Part shown: piece by piece, positions 16,041 through 28,806 of the stretch
Layout of the letters: the number at the start of each line of letters is the position of its first letter
How positions within the stretch are numbered: position 1 is the first letter of the stretch
Origin: an uncultured Paludibaculum sp.
Lineage (GTDB): Bacteria > Acidobacteriota > Terriglobia > Bryobacterales > Bryobacteraceae
DNA: 64,000 bases
Assembly: GCF_963665245.1 (NCBI RefSeq)
Contig: NZ_OY762269.1
Span: forward strand, 2,424,501 to 2,488,500
Direction: 5' to 3'
The notes under the pieces: generated by a model
Told to the model about the DNA's origin: nothing
Seen by the model: only the letters and a program-made list of their open reading frames with translations
Databases searched by the model: none
Translations under genes and position numbers: made by a program

Positions 16041-17531
16041 ATGCATCTCAGTCGACGCAATCTGCTGCAAATGGCCGCCGCCGCGCCCGTGCTGGCGCAG
16101 GGGCCAAAGCCTGTGTTCGAAGGGAACTTCGAGTCCTTGGCCCAGTACAAATGCCCGGACTGGTTCCGCAACGGAAAGTTCGGCATCTGGGCCCATTGGG
16201 GTCCGCAATGTGTTCCCAAGACCGGCGACTGGTACGCACGAAACATGTATATCGAGGGCTCGCCGCAGTACAAGTACCACGTCGAGCACTACGGCCACCC
16301 GTCTAAGGTCGGCTACAAAGACATCGTCACGCAGTGGAAGGCCGAGAAGTTCGACCCGGAGTCCCTCATCGCCCGTTACAAGGCCGCCGGCGCCCGCTAC
16401 TTCGTCTCCATGGGCATCCACCACGACAACTTCGACATCTGGAACTCGAAGCACCACAAGTGGAATGCCGCCCAGATGGGCCCGAAGAAGGACATCGTCG
16501 GGATGTGGGCCAAGGCCGCGCGCAAGGCCGGTCTGCGATTCGGAGTGACTGAACATCTGGAGCGCACCTGGTCCTGGTTCAACGTCAACAAAGGCGCCGA
16601 CAAGGAAGGCCCCTTCAAAGGTGTGCCCTATGACGGCAACGACCCAAAGTGCGCCGACTTCTACCTGCCGCCGCACGAGGACAACTCGCGGGCCTTCCCT
16701 CTGAATCCGCCCGATTCCTGGAAGCGCGAATGGAACGCCCGTATCACGGACCTCATCGATCAGCATCAGCCCGATCTGCTCTACACCGACGGCGGAATCC
16801 CCTTCGGCGAAGTGGGCAAGTCGCTGGTGGCGCACTTCTACAACCAGAACATGAAGCGCAACAACGGCCGGCTCGAGGCCGTGTACAACATCAAGAACGT
16901 CCACGACAACGTACACGGCGAATTCGATCCGCGCTGCTGCATCTACGATCTGGAGCGCGGCTACGCAGACAAGATCCTCGACCTGCCCTGGCAGACCGAT
17001 ACCTGCATCGGCGACTGGTTCTACAAGGCCGGCACGAAGTACAAGTCCGCCCAGACCGTCGTCCACATGCTCGCCGACATCGTCAGCAAGAACGGCAACC
17101 TGCTGCTCAACTTCCCGCTGCTGCCCGATGGCTCGCTGGACGCCGAAGAGAACGAAACGCTGGAAGGCATCACGAAGTGGATGGCCAGCCACGGCGAGGC
17201 GATACACGACACACGCCCGTGGACTAGGTTCGGCGAAGGCCCCACAACGGCCTCCGGCGGCATGTTCAGTGAGCGCTCGCTCAAGCAGTACACGCCCCAG
17301 GACTTCCGCTTCACAAAGAACGGCGAGGTGCTCTACGCCATCTGCCTCGGCGTGCCCTCAGGGAAGGCCACCATCCAGTCGCTGGCCGAGAACGCTCCGC
17401 AGAAGGTTCAGCGCGTGGAACTGCTGGGCCGCAAGCAGCCTCTGAAGTTCCAGCGAAACGCCCAGGGCCTCACGGTCGACATGCCGGAGGGCATCGGCCC
17501 GGACGTCGCCGTAGTGTTCAAGGTCAGCTAG
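16041..17531 (+). CDS. Alpha-L-fucosidase, GH29 (second copy)
   Basis: A 496-aa enzyme with a Tat-like start (SRRNLLQMAAAAPVLA). GH29 features are WFRNGKFGIWAHWG (about 40), YFVSMGIHHDNFDIWNSK (about 120) and DLLYTDGG (about 245), with Asp as predicted nucleophile. GNLLLNFPLLPDGSLD follows. It diverges strongly from its neighbour, so the pair likely has different fucoside preferences and is not a recent duplication. Its stop overlaps the stop of the convergent PNPOx-like gene by 3-4 bases (17528-17531). Confidence 0.87.
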   Translation: MHLSRRNLLQMAAAAPVLAQGPKPVFEGNFESLAQYKCPDWFRNGKFGIWAHWGPQCVPKTGDWYARNMYIEGSPQYKYHVEHYGHPSKVGYKDIVTQWKAEKFDPESLIARYKAAGARYFVSMGIHHDNFDIWNSKHHKWNAAQMGPKKDIVGMWAKAARKAGLRFGVTEHLERTWSWFNVNKGADKEGPFKGVPYDGNDPKCADFYLPPHEDNSRAFPLNPPDSWKREWNARITDLIDQHQPDLLYTDGGIPFGEVGKSLVAHFYNQNMKRNNGRLEAVYNIKNVHDNVHGEFDPRCCIYDLERGYADKILDLPWQTDTCIGDWFYKAGTKYKSAQTVVHMLADIVSKNGNLLLNFPLLPDGSLDAEENETLEGITKWMASHGEAIHDTRPWTRFGEGPTTASGGMFSERSLKQYTPQDFRFTKNGEVLYAICLGVPSGKATIQSLAENAPQKVQRVELLGRKQPLKFQRNAQGLTVDMPEGIGPDVAVVFKVS

Positions 17532-18103
17532 AGCGGCACCACGCCGCACGTACCCAAGGCGTCGGGGTCGTTATCCAGCGGCCCCGTCGCTCCGCCACGC
17601 CGCACCTTGGCGCTCATGTTCTCGATGGTCACTTCCAATACGGCCGTGGCGCGCAGTTGCGCCTCGGTGGCCGCCGCGTAGTGCTCCCCCGCAGTGCGCC
17701 CGGGAAAGTAGCGGTCGATCATGCTCGTAAAGATCCGCTGCTTCTCCTCCGAGTCTTCAATCGCCCTGGCTCGCCCGAAGCACACCACACTACGGTAGTT
17801 CATCGAATGGTTCAGCGCCGTGCGCGAGAACACCAGGCCGTCCACCATGGTCACGGTGACGCAGACGGCCGCGCCGTCTGAGAGCGCCCGCAGGGTATGG
17901 CTGCTGTGGCCGCCGTGCAGATACAGGCGATCCGGCGTGCTGCCGTCGAATTGATAGGAGAACGGGATGACGTAGGGCTGCCCGTTCACCTGAAAGCCTA
18001 CGTGCGCTACCGTGCCTGCGGCCAGAAAGTCCGCTGCTTCCTGGTTGGCGGCCCGCTCGGGGTGCTGGCGGATGGTGGCTCTCTCTGGGGTCAAGGTGTC
18101 CAT
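17528..18103 (-). CDS. Pyridoxamine 5'-phosphate oxidase-like flavin-binding protein
   Basis: A 191-aa protein when started at ATG 18103 (MDTLTPERATIRQHPERA). Longer starts would run into the divergent regulator. The split-barrel PNPOx fold is visible in VAHVGFQVNGQPYVIPFSY (about 30-50), LYLHGGHSSHTLRAL (about 60-75), VCVTVTMVDGLVFSRTALN and YRSVVCFGRARAIED. This subfamily (Pfam PNPOx_2/NimA-like) binds FMN or haem and is often annotated as a nitroimidazole-resistance-like protein. Its pairing with a MocR regulator suggests a vitamin B6-linked role or regulation. Confidence 0.82.
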   Translation of the reverse strand: MDTLTPERATIRQHPERAANQEAADFLAAGTVAHVGFQVNGQPYVIPFSYQFDGSTPDRLYLHGGHSSHTLRALSDGAAVCVTVTMVDGLVFSRTALNHSMNYRSVVCFGRARAIEDSEEKQRIFTSMIDRYFPGRTAGEHYAAATEAQLRATAVLEVTIENMSAKVRRGGATGPLDNDPDALGTCGVVPL

Positions 18104-18224
18104 GGGAAGTCCCATGATGCCCGGCCAGGCCCGAGGCGAAAAGATCCAGAATGGACTCCGGCCAGGGATCCACTTTCCCTGGTGGCCCGGCGGCATTGGA
18201 CAATAGTTAGGACCGGCATCCCGC
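18104..18224. promoter_or_regulatory. Divergent control region between PNPOx-like and MocR genes
   Basis: 121 bases serve both divergent genes. Near the MocR start, TTGGAC-N5-TTAGGAC (about 18197-18214) forms a short direct repeat, the kind of site GntR/MocR winged-helix proteins often bind. Autoregulation plus control of the oxidase is the expected arrangement. The operator assignment is inference. Confidence 0.4.
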
Positions 18225-19727
18225 ATGGGCAGAAAATCCTCCACCTTCCTGTCACCGATCTTCGCGCTGGACCCGTCGAGCCCCGAGCCGCTCTACCACC
18301 AGCTCTACGAGGGCATCCGCGACGCCATCCTCGACGGACGCATCGCCAAGGGGACGCAACTGCCCTCGTCGCGGCTGTTGGCGGCGGAGCTCTCCGTCTC
18401 ACGGAATACCGTGGTCAATGCCTATGCCCAGTTGCTCGCGGAAGGCTACCTCGAAGGCGAGGCCGGCTCGGGGACCTACGTCACACTGCGCCTGCCGGAC
18501 GAGAGCCTGCGCGCCGTCCGCGGCAGCGCCAGTGCTCCGGCTCCTGCCGTCGAGCCGCCGCGCCTGTCGCGCCAGGGCCAGGCGCTCCAACGCTACGCCA
18601 CCACGCACACGCTGTCGCGCAACGAGCCGCGCCCGTTCCGGCCCGGAGTGCCGGCGGTGAACGACTTCCCGTTCCGCCTGTGGGAGCGCATGGTCGCCCA
18701 GCAGTGGCGCAAGCATCCCTGGCAGATGCTCACGTACGGTCCGGCGGAGGGCTACCAGCCCCTGCGTGTGGCGATTGCGGATTACCTGCGCATGGCGCGG
18801 GCCGTGCGTTGCGACTGGCGCCAGGTGATCCTGGTCTCCGGCTCGCAGCAGGCCATCGACCTGACGGCACGGGTGCTGCTCGATCCTGGCGACCGTGTCT
18901 GGATGGAGGAGCCCGGCTATCGCGGAGCGCGCGATTCCCTCGTCACGGCGGCCCTGGATCTGGCGCCTGTGCCTGTCGACAGCGAAGGCATCAGCGTTAG
19001 CGCGGGCCGCGCCATGGCGCCCAGCGCTCGCTTAGCCTATGTGACCCCGTCGCACCAGTTCCCCTCGGGTGTGACGATGAGCATCGCGCGCCGCATGGAG
19101 TTGCTCCGTTGGGCGGCGGAGTCGGGTGCCTGGATCCTGGAAGACGACTACGACAGTGAATATCGCTACGTCAGCCGGCCACTTTCCGCCCTGCAGGGTT
19201 TGGACGAGAGCGGCCGCGTGATCTACACGGGCACGTTCAGCAAGGTACTGTTTCCGTCGATGCGCCTGGGCTACCTGGTGGCGCCGCCCGCGCTGGTGGA
19301 CGTCTTCACCGCGGCGCGCTCGATTGCCGATCGCCACTCGCCGATGGTCGACCAGGCCGTGCTGGCCGAGTTCATGCGGGAGGGCCACTTCGGCCGCCAC
19401 ATCCGTCGCATGCGCACCCTCTACCAGGAGCGGCGCGACACGGTTGTGGAAGCCTTAACCCGCGAGTTGGGTGGATTCCTGGAGTTGTCCCCCGCCGCGG
19501 CCGGCATGCACTTGGTGGGCTGGCTGCCCAACGGTGTCGATGACCAGGCAGCAAGCCGGCAGGCGTTGGCGCTCGGACTGGAAGCGCAGCCCATCTCGGC
19601 GTACTGCCTGGCGGAGCCCGTCCGGCGTGGCTTGATGCTCGGCTATGCCGGCTACTCCTCCGCCGCTCTGAAGCAGGCCTCCACGCAGTTGGCGAAGGCC
19701 TTGGAGCCGTGCCGCGTGGCACGCTAA
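18225..19727 (+). CDS. MocR/GntR-family regulator with aminotransferase-like domain (PdxR type)
   Basis: A 500-aa regulator. The N-terminal GntR winged helix (about 20-90) shows LYHQLYEGIRDAILDGRIAKGTQLPSSRLLAAELSVSRNTV. The rest is a fold-type I PLP aminotransferase-like domain with TYGPAEGYQPLRVAIADYL (about 170-190), VTPSHQFPSGVTMS, EDDYDSEY and YTGTFSKVLFPSMRLGYLV (about 340), where the SK lysine should hold PLP. MocR proteins sense PLP or amino compounds. Divergent linkage to a pyridoxamine-oxidase-like gene supports a PdxR-like role, though no PLP synthase genes are nearby. Confidence 0.87.
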   Translation: MGRKSSTFLSPIFALDPSSPEPLYHQLYEGIRDAILDGRIAKGTQLPSSRLLAAELSVSRNTVVNAYAQLLAEGYLEGEAGSGTYVTLRLPDESLRAVRGSASAPAPAVEPPRLSRQGQALQRYATTHTLSRNEPRPFRPGVPAVNDFPFRLWERMVAQQWRKHPWQMLTYGPAEGYQPLRVAIADYLRMARAVRCDWRQVILVSGSQQAIDLTARVLLDPGDRVWMEEPGYRGARDSLVTAALDLAPVPVDSEGISVSAGRAMAPSARLAYVTPSHQFPSGVTMSIARRMELLRWAAESGAWILEDDYDSEYRYVSRPLSALQGLDESGRVIYTGTFSKVLFPSMRLGYLVAPPALVDVFTAARSIADRHSPMVDQAVLAEFMREGHFGRHIRRMRTLYQERRDTVVEALTRELGGFLELSPAAAGMHLVGWLPNGVDDQAASRQALALGLEAQPISAYCLAEPVRRGLMLGYAGYSSAALKQASTQLAKALEPCRVAR

Positions 19728-19881
19728 CCTACAGCGTCCGCAGGAAGGCGACCGGAGTCTTCTATCCCAGGTCTTCGAACCGCCGCGTAATCGAGGAACT
19801 GGTCCCGCACGGCAAGGGCTGAGCGCACGCGGGACCCGGATTGAGGCGTAAGATATCGAGGTGTGGACACCGAATCCCGCG

Positions 19882-20778
19882 ATGGCCTTCCTTTCTACTC
19901 TCTTCTCCCCTAGAATCCTGGCCGCCACAGCCGTGGCCCTGGGCTTCTCCCTACTCAACGCGGCCCCTGCCCCCATCAAGGTTCTGATTGTTGACGGGCA
20001 GAACAACCATTCGTGGAAAGAGACCACCCCGGTGCTGAAGGAGATTCTCGAAGCATCGGGCCGCTTCCAGGTGGACGTGGCCACCAGCCCGCCGCAAGGG
20101 GGCGACATGTCCGCGTTCAAGCCCGACTTCGCGAAGTACGCCGTGGTGGTGTCCAACTACAACGGCGACGCGTGGTCCAAAGAGACCAATGAGGCTTTCG
20201 AGAAGTACGTCCACGATGGAGGCGGTTTCGTCTCCTATCACGCGGCTGACAACTCCTTTCCGGAGTGGCGGCAGTACAACCAGATGATCGGCGTGGGTGG
20301 TTGGGGCAATCGCAAAGCGCCGGAATCCGGATCGATGATTCGCTACCGGGCGGGGAAGGTTGCTATCGAAGCTGTTCCCGGGCGCTGCGGAAACCACGGC
20401 GCGCGCGTCCCTTTCCAGGTGACGATGCGGGAACGCCGTCACCCCATTGCGAAGGGATTGCCCAAGGTGTGGATGCACGCCGGAGATGAGCTGTACGATT
20501 CGCTCTGCGGGCCAGCCCAGGACTTCACCCTGGTGGGCACGGCGCACTCCAACGGCCAGAACCGCGGCACGAATGAAGAGGAGCCGATGCTGCTGGCTGT
20601 CCGCTATAGCAATGGGCGGGTCTTCCACACCACGCTGGGCCACGACGTGGCTGCCATGCACTGTGTGGGCTTCATCACGACGCTTTTGCGGGGTACGGAG
20701 TGGGCGGCCACGGGCAAGGTGAGCATCCCGGTGCCTCCGGATTTCCCGACGGCTCAGGCCACCTCCTTGCGGAAGTAG
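19882..20778 (+). CDS. ThuA-domain secreted protein
   Basis: A 298-aa protein from ATG 19882; this start gives a signal peptide (FSPRILAATAVALGFSLLNA). A GTG 21 bases earlier is in frame but less likely. The ThuA (trehalose-utilisation-like, class I glutamine-amidotransferase fold) domain is evident: IKVLIVDGQNNHSWKET (about 30), YAVVVSNYNGDAW, GGGFVSYHAADNSF (about 120), FTLVGTAHS, EEPMLLAVRYSNGRVFHTTLGHD (about 240-265). The biochemical role of ThuA proteins is mostly unproven; they are often linked to carbohydrate turnover. Confidence 0.85.
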   Translation: MAFLSTLFSPRILAATAVALGFSLLNAAPAPIKVLIVDGQNNHSWKETTPVLKEILEASGRFQVDVATSPPQGGDMSAFKPDFAKYAVVVSNYNGDAWSKETNEAFEKYVHDGGGFVSYHAADNSFPEWRQYNQMIGVGGWGNRKAPESGSMIRYRAGKVAIEAVPGRCGNHGARVPFQVTMRERRHPIAKGLPKVWMHAGDELYDSLCGPAQDFTLVGTAHSNGQNRGTNEEEPMLLAVRYSNGRVFHTTLGHDVAAMHCVGFITTLLRGTEWAATGKVSIPVPPDFPTAQATSLRK

Positions 20779-20856
20779 GCGGCGCTTCCGCGGTACGGGC
20801 GCTTGGATCAGGCTCGCGGGGCAGGTACAATCGGGAATTCCCGGCGCCGGGCCGTC

Positions 20857-23322
20857 ATGATTCAACGCCTGATCCAGTCACTCGCGTCCACGGCACTGTT
20901 CGCTCGCCTGCCACGCACGGCGGCGGTGCTGTTGATCGTCCTGGCTCCGCTGGCCCTGGTGACGGGACTGGCTCTCCGTTACTCGGCCGCCGTACCCGCT
21001 TCGGTCAGAAGCGATGCCAGCCGGGCTCGTCTGGAGGAACTCGCGCGGCGGTTAGGCTCATCTCAGGGCTTCTCGCTGGACGAAGCCGGCGCCCTACTTA
21101 AGGTGAAGCCACAGACCGAGAACCAGGTGTTCGCGATGAATGCTTCGGCCCGGGATGTGGAAGCGGTGGGCCGGTTGGTGGCGCCCTACCACTACGTGTT
21201 GAGCCTCTCCGAAGCCGATGGCGAACACAGCATCAGAGTCACCGTTAACGGCCAGGGCGATGTGCTGGAGTTCGAATCGGAGCGGCCCAGGAACACCGGC
21301 GGCCAACTCGATGCGGCGGCAGCGGAACAGCTTGCGGCGAAGTACGTGGCCCAGTGGCTGACATTCCTGCCGGGCGCAGTGGTGGACCGGACCCGGCTAT
21401 CGTCATCGCGGCGAAGAGACTCTGAGCCGGAGGCCGAATCCCGGCGCATCACTTTTGACGGACACCTGACGAGCACGCCGGGCGTGAAGTTCTCCGGACG
21501 CGTGATGATCACGGGATCGAAGGTGACCGCCGCGGACGTGCATCCGGAGTTCTCGAGCGGGATGCACAGCTGGTCGGACGACGACTCGGGCCTGCGAGGA
21601 ACTGCCGGTACGCTGGCCGTGCTGCTGGCCATATTCGCCTCCATCTATTCGATCCGGCTTTACCGGAAGCGCAGCCGCGAAAAAGAGGCTCCCACGAAGA
21701 GAGCCCTGATCCTGGTTCTGGTCTTTGGCCTATGTGGGGCCGGCTATTTGGCGCTGAACGCCGAGTCGTTCGCCAATGCCGACGGCACGTCGACCCTGTC
21801 GTGGTATGTCTTGCTGGGCATTGGAGCGCTGGGTGGGATCTTTCTCGCGCTCGGGGGCGTTCTGATCGGTGCGGCCTATGCCAGTGGGGAGGGCGAGATC
21901 CGCGAGGGCTACCCTGGCAAGCTCACTTCTTTTGACGCGTTGCTCTCCGGGCGATGCCGCGTGCAGAACGTGGCGGTGTCGATCGCCGTCGGCGCGGTGT
22001 TCACGGCGTGGGCCTTTCTGATTGCGTCGCTGATTAGCCGGCTGGTCTCCTCGCGAGACGCTCTGCTGCTTTCCGATGAAGCAATGGCTGCCGCCTATGG
22101 AAGCCTGTCGTGGCTCAGCGGCCTGCTGTTGCTGCCCCCTCAAATCGCCTGGACGGTCGTTTCCGGGTTGTTCGTGCCGCTGACATTTGTCCAGCGCAAT
22201 GTGCGCAAGCCGCGCTGGAAATGGGCGATTCTGCTGCTGTGCCCGTTTGTGGTTGCCGTTGGATTCAGCGACAACAGTCTGGCTTCGCCGACCCGGGTGC
22301 TTGACATCGTGGTGGGGGTGGCCACGGTGCTCGCACCATTCTTCCTCCATGATCTTCTGGCAGCTTTAGTGGCCTCCCTTCTCTTCGCTCTGGCACTGCA
22401 GACTTCGACGCTGGCCGCCCTGGCTCCTTTTTCGCTGCCCAGCGGATTGTTGGAGCTGGGCCTGGTGACATTGGGCCTGGCCGCGCTGGCGGCGTCCGCG
22501 TGGCGCGGCGCCAGCGTGACTGAGGAGGAAGTGAAGCCGGAGTATGCCCGCAATCTCGACCAGCGGCTGTCGATGCAGGCCGAGGTGATGGCGGCGCGCG
22601 AGGCTCAGCTGCGGCTACTGCCCGAGAAGCCCCCTCAGATTCCAGGGCTCTCGATTGCCGCGTCGTGCCGTCCCACTGGTGACGTGGGCGCCGACTTCTA
22701 CGACTTCTTCCCGCTGCCCGGCGGCGGCCTGGCCGTATTCGTGGCGAGCGGCGGCGGGTTGGGTGTGGCCTCCGCGCTCACCATTGCGCTGGCCAAAGGG
22801 TTTCTGATGTCGGACTTGCGCCGGGGGGATCCGCCGGCGAAGACGCTGGCCCGCCTGCGTGTTCTGTTGACCGATAGATTGGGCGAGGTGGCGCAGCGGG
22901 CGCGATTTGCCGTGGCGACCATCGATCCGCAGCGAAGGACATTTCAGGTGGCCCGCTGGGGCGATGTGCCGGCTGTGTGGGTGCTGCGGAATCTGATGGC
23001 CCATCCGCTGGTGTTCACCAGCGGAACGGACGGGCTGCCGGAGGCCGCCGCGCCGTTGGAAGTTGGGGATATGGTGCTGTTCCACACAGAGGGATTCATC
23101 TCCGCGCTGGAAGATCAATCCCCCACGGGACAGCGCGACTGGTTCCGCAATGTGGCGCGCATCACCAGGGCATGCAGTGCCGCCGACCTCCACACGTTCC
23201 TGCTTCAGCGCCTGGCGGGTGGCAGCGAGAAGCGCCTGACGCGCCGGCTTACCAGCGATCTGACGGCGGTCGTGCTGCGGTTGGAACAGATTCAGGCCCA
23301 GGAACAGGAGCAGGTGGCATGA
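20857..23322 (+). CDS. Membrane SpoIIE-type PP2C protein with degenerate catalytic site
   Basis: An 821-aa protein from ATG 20857 (MIQRLIQSL). An N-terminal membrane anchor, an extracytoplasmic region of roughly 220 residues, about seven transmembrane helices (270-580) and a C-terminal SpoIIE/RsbU phosphatase domain (about 620-810) follow in order. Compared with the active family, VGADFYDFF retains one Asp. DVSGKG has become VASGGG, YTDG has become HTEG, and the final DDxT has become SDLT. Three expected metal-ligand aspartates are therefore missing, and it is probably a pseudophosphatase. It overlaps the next gene, an intact paralogue, by ATGA at 23319-23322. Confidence 0.85.
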   Translation: MIQRLIQSLASTALFARLPRTAAVLLIVLAPLALVTGLALRYSAAVPASVRSDASRARLEELARRLGSSQGFSLDEAGALLKVKPQTENQVFAMNASARDVEAVGRLVAPYHYVLSLSEADGEHSIRVTVNGQGDVLEFESERPRNTGGQLDAAAAEQLAAKYVAQWLTFLPGAVVDRTRLSSSRRRDSEPEAESRRITFDGHLTSTPGVKFSGRVMITGSKVTAADVHPEFSSGMHSWSDDDSGLRGTAGTLAVLLAIFASIYSIRLYRKRSREKEAPTKRALILVLVFGLCGAGYLALNAESFANADGTSTLSWYVLLGIGALGGIFLALGGVLIGAAYASGEGEIREGYPGKLTSFDALLSGRCRVQNVAVSIAVGAVFTAWAFLIASLISRLVSSRDALLLSDEAMAAAYGSLSWLSGLLLLPPQIAWTVVSGLFVPLTFVQRNVRKPRWKWAILLLCPFVVAVGFSDNSLASPTRVLDIVVGVATVLAPFFLHDLLAALVASLLFALALQTSTLAALAPFSLPSGLLELGLVTLGLAALAASAWRGASVTEEEVKPEYARNLDQRLSMQAEVMAAREAQLRLLPEKPPQIPGLSIAASCRPTGDVGADFYDFFPLPGGGLAVFVASGGGLGVASALTIALAKGFLMSDLRRGDPPAKTLARLRVLLTDRLGEVAQRARFAVATIDPQRRTFQVARWGDVPAVWVLRNLMAHPLVFTSGTDGLPEAAAPLEVGDMVLFHTEGFISALEDQSPTGQRDWFRNVARITRACSAADLHTFLLQRLAGGSEKRLTRRLTSDLTAVVLRLEQIQAQEQEQVA

Positions 23323-25784
23323 AGCGCTACCTGATCGTGGCCGCCCTCGGCACCGTTGTTCTGGCCACTTTGGCGCCGCTGGCACAGCGCCGGGCGTACG
23401 GGCCGACGGCGCCATGGACGCGCGAACGGGCCATCGGGGCGACGATCAACCTGGCCCGCGAGTTTGGCGTCGATGTCGCGAACTGGGAGTTTCTCATGAC
23501 GGTGGAGCGGCAGGAGGACTGGATGGATCTGCAGACCAGCCATCCCGAGTCCGCTCTGGTCAAGGCATTCTCAGGAACACGTTACCGGGTGCTGGCCCGT
23601 TCGCTGGACGGCGACTCCACGGTGACTGCGGATTTCGACGGCACGGGCCGCCCACTGCGGTGGCGGCCGCGGCTGACCAACTCGCTGCCGCGGCCGAAGG
23701 ACATGCCGCGCGAAATGGTGGTCGCCCGCTTTGGCTTGGGCGAGGCGGCACTGTTTCAGTCCGCGTCGGAACGCCGGACGATGAGCAAGGCCGAGATCAA
23801 GGCCCGCGCCGTCCGAGGTGAGAAGACGTCGGACAGCGACGCGCGCTGGGAGTGGAAGGATCCGAACATCAGTGGACTGAGCGCCGAGCTCATTGCCTCG
23901 TATGACGACGGCAAGCTGGGCGAAGTGGATCTACGCCATGACGTGCCGCGATCCGTGCGGCGCAACGCTTCCGTGCCTGGATCGAAGCTGCGCGAGATCC
24001 TCTCCGGTATCGGCGCTTTCTTCCAGGTCTGCGCGATCACGGCAGCCGTGATCTTCGTCCTGGTCACACTGACTGACCGCCGCGATCACCTCCGCCTGGG
24101 CCTGTGGGTGGCGGGCGGCGTCATCGTATTCTATCTCTTTGCCCTGCTGCTGGGTGGACGGCAGGGGTATCTCTCGGCCAGTTGGGACCAACGCGATTTC
24201 GACACCACCAGTAACCGCGTTGGGTTCCTTTTCGGGTTGTTCCTAGTGCGGCCGCTGGCGTTGGCCGCCCCGCTGGCGGCGGGGCTGCTTCTCATTCGCG
24301 GCCGCGAGATCCAGCCGTGGTTGTCGGTGCTGTGGATTACGGTTCGCCGGAAGCTGATCCCCACGGCGGGCAGGGAGCTGACCGGTGGGATGCTGATGTC
24401 CCTGCCACTTGCGGCCCTGCCTTATCTGGTGAGCGCCTTGCTGCCGGGCTTGGGTGTGCGCGCGGATGCGGCCCGACCAGGCATCCTGATGGACACGTCG
24501 CCCGTGTTGGGAGTCCTGGTCCAGTATCCGTCGCAGTGCTATCACCTGCTGTGTGTATTTGCCGTATTGCTGCCCTGGCTGTGGCGGCCGGCACCGCGCG
24601 TGAAGTGGCGAGTGGCGCTGTTGCTGGCTGTGGGGCCTATGATCTGCCTGGGGCGCCTCTCACCCCTGTCGGGCAATGGCTATGTGAGTATCGCCGTCGC
24701 CATGGCGATGTTTGGCGGTTGGCTGTGGATCTACCGCAACCTGGGTCTGCTGGCGCTGATGACGAGCCTGCTGGGCGTCTATACGCTGTATGACCTCTCC
24801 GCTCTGGCGTCCTTTCCGGCGGGGCGGTTGTGGCCCATCACGCAATTGCTGCTGGTCTGGTTCGCACCGCTCGTGGCTGGGTTCGTTATCTCCAGACGTC
24901 CAGTGCAAGTCGACGTCCAGGAACTCGCGAACGAGATATCACGCCGCAATGATCCTCCGCCCGGGTTGGCACCCAGGTCGGAGCGGGAGCGTCTGCTGAC
25001 CGAGTTTGCCGTGGCCCGCGAAGCGCAGCAAGGCATGCTGCCGGACAAGCCACCCAGCATTCCGGGTTTCTCGTTGTCCGCCACTTGCGTGCCGGCCCGC
25101 GAAGTGGGTGGCGACCTTTTCGACTTTCTTGAGATGCCGCAGGGCTGTTGGGCCTTGTGCGTGGCGGATGTTTCCGGGAAGGGTGTGCCCGCGGCGTTGT
25201 ACATGACGTTGACGAAGGGCATGCTTGCGGCCGAACAGGCCATGGCTACGGGGCTGCTCGATCTGGCGTGCGCCATCAACCGGCAACTGCTGGCGGCCGG
25301 CAAGCGGCGCACGTTCGTGACGCTCGCCATGGGCTTGCTAGATCCCGAACGGCGCGTGTTGGAGGTCCTGCGGGCCGGGCACAATCCAATCCTGTGGTGG
25401 CGCGCCGAGTTGGGCGCGTCGGTCTATGTCCAACCCAAGGGCATCGGCCTGGGACTGGCCGGCGACCGTATCTTCACGAAGAGCATCGAGCGCGAGGAAC
25501 TGGCGCTGGCTGACGGCGATCTGGTCGTTTTCTACTCCGATGGGTTGACCGAGGCCATGAATCCGAAGTTGGAGTTGTATGGAGAGGACCGTCTGCAGGC
25601 GGTGGTGGCACGCGCCGCTGGTCTGGACGCGCCGGAACTCGCGCAGGCGATCCTCGACGACGTCGAAGTCTTCAAGGCGGGCGCGGATCCGCACGACGAT
25701 CTGACGCTGGTGGTGCTGCGTTGCCTGCCGACAGGCGAAGAGCAGGCGCTGACGGCCGATTACGCGATCGTCGCCGAGTCCTGA
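23319..25784 (+). CDS. Membrane SpoIIE-type PP2C serine phosphatase
   Basis: An 821-aa paralogue of the preceding protein with the same layout: an N-terminal signal anchor (MKRYLIVAALGTVVLATLAP), an extracytoplasmic domain, several transmembrane helices, and a SpoIIE domain. The catalytic motifs are intact: REVGGDLFDF, ADVSGKGVPAAL, YSDGLTEAMN and DPHDDLTLVVL. Such enzymes dephosphorylate anti-sigma-factor antagonists (RsbV/SpoIIAA type). No cognate antagonist or anti-sigma gene is adjacent, so the output is unknown. Tight translational coupling to the degenerate copy suggests a hetero-complex in which one member senses or regulates. Confidence 0.87.
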   Translation: MKRYLIVAALGTVVLATLAPLAQRRAYGPTAPWTRERAIGATINLAREFGVDVANWEFLMTVERQEDWMDLQTSHPESALVKAFSGTRYRVLARSLDGDSTVTADFDGTGRPLRWRPRLTNSLPRPKDMPREMVVARFGLGEAALFQSASERRTMSKAEIKARAVRGEKTSDSDARWEWKDPNISGLSAELIASYDDGKLGEVDLRHDVPRSVRRNASVPGSKLREILSGIGAFFQVCAITAAVIFVLVTLTDRRDHLRLGLWVAGGVIVFYLFALLLGGRQGYLSASWDQRDFDTTSNRVGFLFGLFLVRPLALAAPLAAGLLLIRGREIQPWLSVLWITVRRKLIPTAGRELTGGMLMSLPLAALPYLVSALLPGLGVRADAARPGILMDTSPVLGVLVQYPSQCYHLLCVFAVLLPWLWRPAPRVKWRVALLLAVGPMICLGRLSPLSGNGYVSIAVAMAMFGGWLWIYRNLGLLALMTSLLGVYTLYDLSALASFPAGRLWPITQLLLVWFAPLVAGFVISRRPVQVDVQELANEISRRNDPPPGLAPRSERERLLTEFAVAREAQQGMLPDKPPSIPGFSLSATCVPAREVGGDLFDFLEMPQGCWALCVADVSGKGVPAALYMTLTKGMLAAEQAMATGLLDLACAINRQLLAAGKRRTFVTLAMGLLDPERRVLEVLRAGHNPILWWRAELGASVYVQPKGIGLGLAGDRIFTKSIEREELALADGDLVVFYSDGLTEAMNPKLELYGEDRLQAVVARAAGLDAPELAQAILDDVEVFKAGADPHDDLTLVVLRCLPTGEEQALTADYAIVAES

Positions 25785-25797
25785 TAAGCTATGGCCC

Positions 25798-28797
<3,000 letters not shown>

Positions 28798-28806
28798 GAG
28801 AGACCT

